NCBI RefSeq assembly: GCF_963678635.1
Contig: NC_087062.1
Span: 88,699,845-88,763,844, forward strand
Source: Symsagittifera roscoffensis
Taxonomy: Eukaryota > Xenacoelomorpha > Acoela > Convolutidae
Direction of reading: 5' to 3'
Length of the DNA stretch: 64,000 nt
Position numbers and translations under genes: made by a program
Part shown: piece after piece, positions 1-12,400 of the stretch
Numbering within the stretch: position 1 is the first letter of the stretch
Layout of the letters: every line of letters starts with the position of its first letter
Notes under the pieces: generated by a model
Seen by the model: only the letters and a program-made list of their open reading frames with translations
Database searches by the model: none
Told to the model about the DNA's origin: nothing

Positions 1-226
1 TTATGTCTAGTTAAGTCTGAAAAGTTACGAACTATTTTCTCGACACTCAGAACGTTCGCATTCTTTTTGGAATCCGATTCACGACTCAAAAAGGGCTCTA
101 ATTATTATGGTCCAAATTGGGTGCCGAAAAAACAAACCGTCGCCATAGTTCCTTGGATCTATGTCTACGAGAGCTGCCAAAGGAAAACTGTTGATAGTAT
201 AAAAGTTTTATTCTCCGTTATATTAT
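1..226. other. No gene seen
   Basis: AT-rich sequence downstream of the tail exon on the minus strand; probably 3' untranslated and flanking sequence. Nothing further recognised. Confidence 0.4.
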
Positions 227-426
227 TCAGGTATCTTCAGATTCTCCCATCAATTCGTGGTCCGAACCTGGACTGTCGCGATTCTTCTTTGCTTTTGCCC
301 CTTTTTTGCTCTTTTTCTTGCTTGTAGCTTTCGATTTTCCCCCTTTCGCTATTTTATATCCTACTTCTGATGCTGTGTCCATGCGATCACTTGGCTTTTG
401 AGTTTTCTTTTTCTTGCTCACATAGT
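227..426 (-). CDS. Exon 9, Lys-rich cytoplasmic tail and stop
   Basis: The acceptor is CATTTTTCAG|AC (2-nt start). It encodes 65 residues and the stop at 229-227. A Lys-rich tail (KKKK; SKKKSKKGAKAKK) with two Tyr (DYVS and GYKI, after joining) ends in an acidic tail (HELMGESEDT). The phase-1 end of the transmembrane exon supplies G for an Asp codon. Basic clusters next to Tyr motifs fit a membrane-proximal signalling or cytoskeletal tail; no binding partner can be named. Confidence 0.5.
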
Positions 427-3400
427 CTGAAAAATGATTTCAAATAGTTTAGGGACAATGTTTTAAGGACACTGTTCAGAGTTTTCCATTCCCAATGATA
501 CGTACCTAGTTTAATTGTCCGTCCATATAATTATTTGATCAGGTGGATAAGCATCAGAACAGTTAGTCTTCCAAAGAACAGGGGGTGGGTTGGTTTGCAA
601 TAGTGGGTGGAGTGGTTGGAATATATATTAAAATACAATTCCAATATTGAAATTCTTTTACTTTTAGAGCCCTCCCCAGCGTTCAACTTAAATGAAATTC
701 GCGCAAGCGCTGCGTGTGTAAAATGCTCTCTTCTGATTTGCGGAAAGTTCGAATCAACTTACCATTCTCCCCCCTAACGTGTTTGGGTGGGGGTGGGGCG
801 TCGGGGGGGGGGGGGAGGTGGGATCGAGGAGGATGTTAACTTAGTCCCAGCAAATATTCAGAAAATCAAGAAATTCAGCCGCAACAGACTCGATGTATTG
901 TTTTGAAATGCTTTGCCAAAAAATTTTGCCCCGTGGTCACAATTCTAGAAAAGGCTTTTAAACGCCTCAAATAAGTATACCACGTACCACCGCCCTTTCC
1001 TTCCCAGTCAGAATTTTTCGACTCCGTTTTATTCGAAGACTGGTGACTGCTGATACTGCTATTGGGAAGTGTATTCTGGATCACCCAAGCATCACTGACG
1101 AACTGGATGAACCCAGCCACTGCTCCCTGGTCACTATCCGGATGTTGCCTGTCTTTCCAGTAGATGAAGAACAAGAATATAGACACCATCAGAATCGCCA
1201 AAACAATTAAAACAATAAACTGCAGGTGCAGAAAATCCGCATTGAGTTCTGTGCAGAGATTTAGTTTCATTTCTTTCGTTTTAAATCAAACAGTAATAGT
1301 TTGTCCGTCGCAGAATTATTGATTTTAAAAATTTACAAAATTTGGTGAAATCCTAAACCTGTCAAAAACCAAAAAAATCTCGGATGTTGTCTGAAAGTTA
1401 TCGAAAAAAAAAACAAATGCTATTCTTTTTTTAAGTGAGTGCGATACGTAATGTCAAACGCCCAATTCATCAGCAATGCGTACAAGAACTTTCGGCGCCA
1501 GTATTTACTAATTTAAAGGGGCAAGCGCGCGCCGAAAAAACGCAATTTTTCGTTCAAAACTTTCCAAAAATTGCCAGTAAACGCGTTTTATCGGCGTTTT
1601 TTTCCCCAAGAAATTGTGGTCGAAAAAGGGTCTTTTTATAGTAAGTGATTTGGAAGAGCTCGGAAAATCAATTTGGGCGACCTAAAAAAAATCGACAATA
1701 CCCACCCCCCCCCCCCCCCACCACGAGAAAATCCTAGATCCGCTCCCCACTCCTGCTTCGAGGTATTAGGTATAATGCTAATATAAAAAAAAATTTGGGA
1801 CAAAATTTTTCAGCAAAAAAAATAGGATTGAAAAACGTAGTATAAGCATACTTTCTCTTTTTTGGTTGTTTTAAGGGTAGATAGAAATGGAAAAAAAAAT
1901 GAAACGTTTGATGATTTCTTTGCAGTTACATAGATAATGAATTGGCACCTTCCACCTGTAAAGAAGTTTTTGCAGGGAAACATAAATGTTGGTATCAGAA
2001 TTCAGTGTTTCAAAAATCGCATGTCTCTATCGATTCAGATTAATCATTGTATGTGATTTAAAATCACCAATTTAATAATGTTTAATTTCCATATAACCCA
2101 AGATCATTTTCGAAGTTAAATTAACTCGCACTTTCATTTGACCATTTCCATTCAAATATAGCATTAATAAGACCTCTTTAACTATCCCCCCTCCCCTTAG
2201 GATACCTAGTAACGAATTGCCACCTATAAAGAAATAGTTCAATGGTTAAACATATGTAAACTTTGCACCTAGTAAAGAATCTCTCCCCTTTTTTGCAAAA
2301 ATTGATTATTTATTAGAGATGGGGGAAAAAGCTCCATTTATTCACAAGGTGCTTTTGGCTCCGATGTCTAAAAGTTGGGGGATGCAAAAAAAAACAAAAT
2401 TTTGAGTTTTATTGCAACGTGAGCTTTATATAGTATTTCTGGGACCAAATTGCATCTACCTAAGCCCCCTCTCCCTTAGCGGAACTCCCATGTTCGTGCA
2501 TATTTATGTATGACTAAAGTAGTTGTTTTTTGTTCCGCTGGGCTCAGAGCAGCTTTAATTTGAGGATACAGCCAACAGAAAGTCCAACAAGTTTCAATGA
2601 ATTCAAAAAACCAAAAAAAAAAATGATTGATTAATTTGAAAATTTTCTTATTTTTGAACTTTGAAGAAAAAATACATCATATTAATGGTCTTTAATTTTA
2701 GTAAAGTTTTCCAAAAAAACTTTTTTATTCAAAAAATCACTAAATTAGAGAAAACTTTATAAATGTTGTGTTTTTCTTCTGAAAAATCTAAAGATTAAAA
2801 TCGAATTTCAAAATGAGAAGTCTTTCTAGCTTTGTATTTTCCACACTGTTGTTGTTCAATATGGAGTTAATTTTTCTCTAAACAAAAGAATAGAATTGAA
2901 CTTTTAAGGAATTCAAAGGTCAATTCGCGAAAAAAGAAAAAAAACGAGCGTGAACTAATTTTATTACATTTGCATTCAATAAAAGGAGGAAAAAATATCA
3001 CGAACTAAATACGTATCTTCACTCGTATGATCTCGATTTAGTTACTTGCAAGTTGCGCAGTTTTTGCTGGCCATTGAAAATTTTGGTTTCGACTAACTGA
3101 AATGGTCATCACCAGCTTCTTAAGTACAGACTATTTTTGTACTTAAATTATTTGATCGGCGCCCACCCCCGCCTAAGGCATGATAAAAAAATCAGCTTAA
3201 AATTTTGGCCAGAACGTGGTAATGGTAGTCAACCCTTCGACTGATATCTTTTTTGATCGCATGAAAATTTCCAATTTTGGGTCTAATATCATGTAAATGG
3301 AATAATCTTTAAAAATTGTATTTGTTTTTGTCGAGCTGATTTTTTTGATGTTTGTTCGGTCTCTATTCTGAAACATAGCCAATCTAAAACATAGCCATTT

Positions 3401-6400
3401 CCACGTTCGTATTTGGAGAGTGCTATTTACGTCACTTTCGGCAGGTGAATTTCAATTTAACTCAAAAAGTGCATTATATCTAAGTGCATCAAAATTTTAA
3501 GACTTTTTCCTAAAAAAAACAAAAAAATAAGCAAGACCTATATAAGAGTCTTCATTATGTTCATTACTCTCAATTTGAATAGTATTTTGCGCAGCCAATT
3601 TTACAGATGATAAAGGACCAAATCATTCTAAAGAAAAAGTTTACCTTCCTCTCATGAGCATTTTTGCATGAAATTTCCTTAGATTGTTTTGTGCTCAACT
3701 CACCTCCTCAAGACTGGTCGTAAAATACCCATGAGCAATTTAAAAAGATTGTGATAGAAAATCACAAGACTCATTGAGATAAAAATCACTTAGTTCATTA
3801 ATGTGCATTAGTCTGAAGGGTATGAATTTTCTTCAAGATTCATGGGATTTTTTGTTCATTTAAAAAACTCTATACGTTTTTTTTCAAATAAACTTTTCCA
3901 GCTCAATCATTTAGAATAGTGAACCGATCAGAAATTTTTGGGCTATGCTCTCAAATAGTTTGCTTTTGAAAACTTCATGTTACCTGTAACTGCAGATGCA
4001 TCTGAACTCACAATCTTCGCCCCAGTTGAGTCTCTGCGAGTCACACCAGTGAGGAAGCACCAGGAACTTCTTGTGGGTCTCAGACAGGGACACTTCAGAT
4101 GGGGAACCCCCTTGACTTTCCTCTGAGCAGAAAAAAGTCTACAATTTTGACAATTTTGGCAGTTTTTTATTCATAATTTGAGTATCAAAAATTAAAAAAA
4201 AAACAGCCAACAGACGGTTAGAAAAGGGTTTATGAACGCAAGGAAACCCATAAAAAGCTGAGATGCTATTTGAAAAAACGTCAAATTTCAATTTCAAAGA
4301 AACGCATATATGGCCTTTAAACTCTTTGAAGTTCATCTACTCTTAATTAGTTCAAAACCTGAATTAAAATTCATTTTGATTTAAATTTCACAATATTGAG
4401 TCGCTGAGATGGTTGCAACGAACACTACTCACTTTAAAAAAATTTAAAATCGTTTTTTAAGGTTCCTGCCCAAATGATCAATTCAAAGATTTTTTGAAGG
4501 AAAAACAACGACAGAAAAGACTGTAATGGTAATAAAAATTTCAAAAAGTTTGCGAAGAGAAAATGAAAAAAAAACCGCAGGTCGAATAAGTTTTCGAACC
4601 GATTCAGGTAAAATATAAACCAAGTAGGGGCGGATTTAGGGAGGGGGGGGGGACGAACGCGATTTTTTCGTCAAAATTTTTCAAAAAGTGCCCAAAAAAA
4701 TCAATTTGGTTGACCTAAAAAAAAAAGGTCGTCAAAATTTTGGACAATTTTTTGAAAATCCGCCTCCCCACCCCCTCGAGAAAATCCTAGATCCGCCCCT
4801 GAAACCAAGTGAAACATTTTTTCAAAAAAAGACATTTTTAAACGTTTTTAGCCAAACTTAAATGTTTGAAACTTTTATCTTTTTTTGTTTATTTACTTTC
4901 TTCCTTTCAAATATTTTTAAATTTTGTTCATACAGTGACAAAAAAAACATAATTTTACACTACTTTCTGATTTCACTGCGTATTTGCACACATACGACCC
5001 ATACAATTTCATGGTCATCCTGGAAACATGCAGTGTCCTGCTAACTGCCCATAATTGAATATTCCCGTCTTTGGATTGAGTCACTTTATCGTACTGTCCT
5101 AATTTCTGAACGGGCGCAGTGGCCGGTAGATATACGTCAAGGTTTTCTGTGTCCTGTAGATTTATGTCAGCATTCGGCTCAATGCACTGAAGGGCAAGTG
5201 AATGGTTCTCAGCGACAAAAATGATCTAAGAAGAATCATTGGCTGATAATTCCGATGATAAAAGTCAAAATATATCATATCAATTGACCCATATGCTACA
5301 TGAAATCAAAAACCGAATTGACGCGTTATACTTTGATATTACTCATTTTTTTAGTAACTTTTCCTTGTTCCAATTTGCGAAGACAGTGTTTGGCAGTGTT
5401 TGGTATTAACCGCCAGACAAACTTCAAAATCTAAAGTTGCAGCTTTTGACAGAAAATTTCCAATGCATCTGAAAAATCAGTGGCGTTTTTTCATGGGGGG
5501 GGGGGGGGGGTAGAGGTTTTTCAAAAAAAAAATTGAAAACTTTGTCGACCTTTTCTTCCTTTTCTTTTAGGTTGACCAACTTGATTGATCTTCCGAGCTT
5601 CTCCGAAAACATTATAAAGTCACTGTTTTGTCATAAAAAAAAACAAGCTATAAAGGACGTGAAAAAGGAGATAAAAAAACAGGCAAAAATGCTTTGAGCA
5701 CTTGTAAAAAATATTTGACCGAAAAATTGCAGTTGTTATATTGGCTTAAAATTTAGTTATATTAGCTTAAAATTTTGATGTTGGTCAGCCAAAAACGGAT
5801 CCCCTGAAATTAAACCAAAAGGGGACTCTTAGGAAAAATTTGGCAACCAGAATTGAGGGGGGGGGGGGCGGTCGCAAAAATTCCATCCAGGCACGCTACT
5901 GGTCTCATTGGTGATCACAGGTGTCAGAGATTTCTTTGACAGAAATTGTTTTTTGAACATTTTCTGCCTTTTTGTAAGATGAGCAGTTTCAACTTTTTTC
6001 TAAGCTCTAATGAAACCCTATAATGAACATATTCTGAGAAAAAATTGAACACACAATGAAGCAGTTTTGGAAGCAAAAATAAGATATGTTCAAGTAAGAG
6101 TCGAAATAACGAGATATGAATGCTTTAAAAAACTGTCGAGATAAGGTTGAGGCAAGGCATACATTTTTCTCAATTTTATTGAGACTTCTATCTTAACTTC
6201 GATCTCTCAACAGAACTGAACACCTGTGCAGATAACCTAAAGTGTAAGAAACTGCCCGCCAAACACAACATAAAAAAATTTAATTTGGTGCGAAATATTT
6301 TATGTTTGTCGATTCAAATTTTCTGGGACATGTCAAACTTTAAAAATTGTGAAGGCTTTACTTCTGCATAAATACTATTGATTCAATTGAAAACTATTCG

Positions 6401-9400
6401 CGAAAACGTTGCAATTTAAAAAAAAAGAATTATTTTGGAACATTTTTCAATTCTCGAATTACGGAGACAAATATTTTACAGTCAAATTTTTTCAATTCTC
6501 GTTCATAAAATTCTAAAATTAAACTCCAGTTTTGAAAGTTACACAAAACGTTTTTTTTGTATCGCTTAGACTTTTCATTCTGGGGGCCATAATTGTCTTT
6601 CTGTTTATCGAATGAATTAGATATTATTTTAGAAGGAAACAAGAGTGATACTATCGGGGCACAGAGCTGAAAAAATCCAACTGCTGTTTAAAGTCGATAA
6701 AAACAACTTTTGTTAAAAATTGATCGATTGATGCAAGCGAATGCTAAATTTTACATTTTTTCTTTTTTTGTCACCTTATCGCAGATGCTAGGTCAAAAAA
6801 GGGATATGTTTTGAGTCTGATAACGCAATAGTAAGTATAAAATAGTATTTTCAAAAATACTACCCCAATTTTAAGTAATCTTTTCGGATCTTTAGTCATA
6901 AAACTAACTAAATTTGAGAAAACTGTGTTAATAGGTAATTTTTTATTCAAATGAAATTCTGAAAGAAAAAAACCATTTACAAAACTACAAATTATACAAA
7001 AGTTTTTTGCTTTTTCGCAACTTGATAGCGTGAATTTTTTTAAGCTATGATTTTCAATTGAATTTATAAAGAAATGAAAAGTCAAACCGCCAGTTATCAA
7101 ACTTCACCATGAATAATTAAGACTTTTTCATTTTAAAAAAAAACTAAAACAAACAAAACAGCACAACCTATGAAAATGTCTTTACCATCCATGTTCACCA
7201 CTTGATACTTTCTAACATAAGCAGTTACTAAACTCAAAAGTACGCGGTAATTTCGTGCCCTGGGGCTTAAATTTTGCTATGTTGTCCTTCATATTTTGTT
7301 AACTTTCTGGGATTGCCTTATATACTTATTAAGTAGGAAGATAATGAGTGGACAAAAAATCTTTGTCAAAACAAAACTGAATTGAATTGACCTTAAAGTC
7401 ATTCAAATCTAAACACATTAGATTTATAAACTGAATATCTTCAACCCAAAGTCCTGACAGTTTAAAACCTTCTTGTTAATTAAATCGAAAAAATAATTTC
7501 CTTGTCGATACAATTTTTAAAATAAGACAAAATATTCTTTCAGTTCAAGTGTTATTTCTTATTACTTTTTTGTTATAAACTTACTAAATCTTGATGAACC
7601 CAATGGTTGCTTCTGACGAAAGTGGAGCCTAATCTCATCTACAGTAAGTCGTGAGCAGTAATTCTGAGATTTGAAAAAAATCAATTAACGTATACCAAGA
7701 GATGGAAAAATTGAGAGCTCTTATAATTGAACAAGGGCAAAAAATTAAAGTGCTTGAAAAAAATTAGACTAGCATGGATGATCAATTGCGAGCGCAAAAG
7801 CGCTATACGACCCACCTTTTGATGCGAAAAAAGTTCATGATGTTACGAGTGAAACATTGGGATTTTTCGAACTTTATTTGTGATGAAAACTATCCGCGGA
7901 TAAAATTAAAGCATGTCATATTTTGCCTGGTACAGCCAAAGAAGGTTTGTTACCGAGTATATGTGTAAATTCAAACATTTTGAAGTAAGGATGAAATGTT
8001 TCATTCTCGTCGTTAATTACGCCATAAATTGAATAGGAGAAAGCAATGTAGATATGCGTTAGTGAGTGTCTGCCCCATCTGAGGCTGCAAAAGTGTGAAT
8101 GATTACATCAACTACAATTTTTTAGTTTCAAAATTAGTTGCAAAGGTTGAAATCGAACATGGTAAATTTGTGAGCGTATATTACACGGCGGACCTACCGA
8201 AATATAAAAATACTGGTATCAAACATAATCAACTAAAAGTTTTGAAAGCGGCCGAAAGAAATGATGATGAGAGTTCTCCTGCGTTCAAGAAGCAAAACAC
8301 TGTCAATCATTTAATATACTTAATGATGTGAACTAAGTTTGAAAATATCTGCATTATGTTTTGAGTCTTAATTTTTCTTGTTATGTGAATACGGTAAATT
8401 GAATGGAAAGGAAACCGTGAGCAAAAAATTAATTTTTTCCTGTATTTGTTTTTCGATCAATTCACCGGAGTTTTTTGTTTTCGTTTTTGTTCTTTTTTGA
8501 ATTGTTTCGAAAATTAAACTGCAAAACATGCAGCTAAACTAACTAGTTTTGTTCGCAACAAGTTTAAAATTCAATGCTTTTGTCTGCTTTCAATTTCCGT
8601 GACCTGTCTGTGAGTCCGCAGATGGCCTCAACCTGATGAGAGTTCGCGGCAAAAAAGTTTGGGGCAGGGTCACTTTCCTTAAGATCAATAACTGTTATGA
8701 ATTTTGGATTGTTGGGTGATACCTGCTTGAAAAGTTGCAAGCTGTTTTAGCCTGCTGAGAGTTCGCGGCAGAAAAAATTTCTGACAGGGTTTCACCAATT
8801 AACCCGCTTATATGAGTTGTTTTCTGCAGTAGATATGTATGGAAGATTTTTTTCTTTCAAGGGTGTTTTTTTGGCCAACACAGTTTTTTTTATCCTCCCA
8901 ACTTTGACTGAAACCACAAGGAAACACCCAATGAACACTATGTGGTTATCAAAAAAATAGATTCCCTCGAGAGTTATTCAGACAAATCAATAGCAATATG
9001 CGTCACAGGAACGTGGTTTAAACAGACGCAGGTCACAAAAGTGTTCTCAGTAGAAAGTTATTATAAAAAAAATTGTTTGCTCACAAATAAAAAGCGAAGG
9101 TGGTGTTGGAGTGTTCCTGAAGGAAGAATTTCAAAATGAAACCATCCTTAAATCAAGCTACAACAAAATTCAATCGATAGCCGTTAATTTTTTACAACAC
9201 TCTGCGGAGACCTACTGAACATGCCTTTTTAATTCATCTAATTCAGTAGAAAAAAAGTTCTAGGTGTCATAGAATTTCACCTGGAAAACATTGTTGTATA
9301 TGCATTGGCTGAAAAAATTGTTTGCGATGGCTTCAATCTAGATAGTAGGTGCTCATCAAAATGTTTTATTGGAACTCTCAAAAATTTTATTGAGCTATAA

Positions 9401-12400
9401 CTGATGATACTTGATACATCGACCCCGAAAGCTGTGGGAACCAGATCCAAAATCGTTAGAGACCTGTTTTTTTTTCAAACCACGAAGGACACACGTTTGT
9501 CTTGAAAGCGGAAAAATTGAATATTACACAGTAGCTTTCAGCACAAAATCCCAGGCCAAAAAAAATTAAAAAACTGATAAACTTGAAAAATCTTCATTCG
9601 CAATGGATCTTATTAAAAGTATAGAAGAGACACTGAACTGTCTTAACCGGGAGATGTCTTCAATTTATTGCGAAACTGCATTCGGATAGTTTCAGAATGT
9701 CAATACAAGTAAAATTATTCAGTTTCTCCCTGTGAAAACAGCAAATCAAAAACAAAAAAGACTTGGATTGATAATCAAGTCAAAATTTCTACTGCAAAAA
9801 AGAATGCACTAAGAAAATTTAGTTAAAAGAGAAGACCAGTAAAGTAGGGATAAATACAAAAAAAAAACAGAAAAAGTTAAAGTATTTTCAAAAAAAAAAC
9901 GTAATTGGTATCAAAATCAACTAGATATTCAAATAAGAAGGGACAAAGAAAATTTTTTAAAGTTTTCAATTAGCTGACCGGCAACAAATCTATGAAAAAA
10001 ACTGCCTCATATAGATGGAATAAAAATAAATATTTTAAATGATCTGTCCTCAACGAAAATAAACAAGAAAAACGTGCTAAAAATGCGAAACAAAAGAAAT
10101 CAAGTTACAATGAAACGAAACTTGAACTCAAAAGTACTGCTGCAAATTGATGCGAGAGAAGTTTGAAAAAAAGTTTTGACTTGAAAAATGAACAAAGTAG
10201 AGACAGCTCCGATATAAACTATGTTTATTCAAAAGGCTAACGTCACCAATTTTCGCGATTTTTACTGAGTTGCTTCATAAAAGTTTCGATGAAAAAAACT
10301 TTCCAGAATACCTTAAACTAGCAAAAATCATTCCTTTTACAAAGAAGGATGTCATTCTCAGCCAAATTATTATAGACCCATTTCAATGCTTCCAGCACTT
10401 CGAAAACTAGAAAATGAATTTTAACAGACTTATGAGCTTCCTGCATAATCAAGGGGTTTTTGAAAATAATCAATTTGGGTTCAGAGCAAAAAAAAACCAT
10501 AGATGCAGTTGTGACATTGATTGAACTAATAAGATTTGACTGGGATAATAACACGCACTGTAAGTTTTTGGATGGAAAAGAAGATTCTGACTCAGTAGAT
10601 AACAAGTTTTTAATTTTAAAACGTTTTTCATATGGCTGAAGAGGTCTCGTGTTTGATTGGTTGAAATCACATCTACAAAACAGGAAACAGTACCTATAAG
10701 TAAATAAAAAGTTTTAAAAATGAGGAAAGTAAGGTTTGGTGTCCCACAAGGGCCTGTGCTAGATTCACTTCTCATCCTTCTTTTTGAAATTGATCAAGAT
10801 CCTGAACAAGAAGATACAAAGACAATTTTGTATGCCGACGTTAATGCAATTTTAACTACCACTTCAAAAAAGATCGTTCAAAAAGAGCATCAAAAATCTT
10901 TAGACGAGACTAGCAGGTGGCTGAAGAGCAATACACTTACTCTAAATACTGATCAAAGAAAAACTATGACATTCAATTAAAGCAGACGTAAAGGAAATTT
11001 GAGTTTCAAATGAATCAAACGGCAAATGAAATCAAAAACTATTTTGGGTGTATAAGTTTTACCATTGACTCTCATTTCAAATTTAACGGTCACCTAGAAA
11101 CTTTTTAATCAAATTGAAAACGTTCCGCGACACACTCTTTCATTTGCGCAAGACTTTACCATCATCACAATTTATACAAGTTTAAAAATCTTATGTTCAG
11201 CCTGTCATTCAAAACGGCGTATTAATTAATGGCTCAAAGAATATCACAAGAATCACATGTCTTGATCAGATTATTTGAAGACTGCACAGAATAATTGTCC
11301 ACACAAAAAAGTTTCAGACTCTAACGCGTTTAACTGATGATTATCATCTCTACAGTGCTACTGATTTATATTTCTATGAAACTATTTAAAACATAAACTA
11401 AATTAATTGTAAATAAATACAATGTTGAAAAACTAGGCAAAATAATTTCGTCTGAAGATCTCATCAAGGTTACAAAAAATACTGACTGCTAGCCAGATAC
11501 TACATGTGGTCTAAATGTTTCTTTCTACATGTTCAGCATTGAACAATTTGAAGTTTTTCCCCGTTCAGAGACGTTTGAAAACGGACCAGTTGGTCTAAAG
11601 ACATTCTCTCAAGCTTCACAAGATGATATAGTTTTTAGTAAACCAATATAAACTAATCTAAAATTTTGCGAGCCTGAAATTATTTTTTCTTTTACTATGA
11701 TTAATGTATCGTTCTTCTTGTTCCGACTTTCGTAGCGAAAGTAACGGGACGTTTGTGCTCGGGGTGGTTTTTTTCTTCCAACCAGTTTCGAATTTTTAAC
11801 TAGTCGTTTTTGACGAAACTTTTGATTATCAATCAAAAAGTATTGTTGTTTTGAGCTTAAGTTCGAAAAAATGTTTTACCTGTGATCCATTTTCGGAAAG
11901 CTATGGGTAGTTAAAGATTGCCCTTCTGTCCAATTTGGAACAGTTATCGCGCGATATATTTCGCGCTATTGACGCGTAAGCGGTAATTAAATCCGTCTTA
12001 GAACTTGTTACAAATCGCTTGAAGGAAGCTTATTGGCCATATTTGATTTGTTATTAGGAGCAAAATTTATCACTTTGTATTTTATATGGCGTGTTGGTGG
12101 ATGGTTTTCTCAAAAAATCTGAAATTAAAAAATCTAGTTTTATTTTATTGCATTTAGTTTTTGCATGTTATTAATGCTCCATAAACCTTAAAAATAAATC
12201 GAACCGTTCAGGGCTTGGCGCTGATATGAGCAGTCTTGTTAATTTTCTCTTCAAAAATTGGAACAACCGTAAAAATGGAACGTGATGAAACATTAAAATT
12301 GGACGCTTTATACGTATAGTTTTGACTTCTATTTTTTGCGTTTGGAACATCCGAGTTAAGTCGTAAAATAATTTGGGCCACAATCAGACAGTCTGAGGAA

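Noticed and set aside
67-327. 86-codon plus-strand ORF
   Set aside because: It overlaps the antisense of the tail exon and has no splice or family support.
8632-8672. Hammerhead ribozyme, suggested by CTGATGAG
   Set aside because: The required GAAA segment and three pairing stems are not present in the right places.
12171-12383. 70-codon minus-strand ORF
   Set aside because: It starts past the inferred donor of exon 4 and runs into the F1 MITE end; the copy B equivalent is not conserved.
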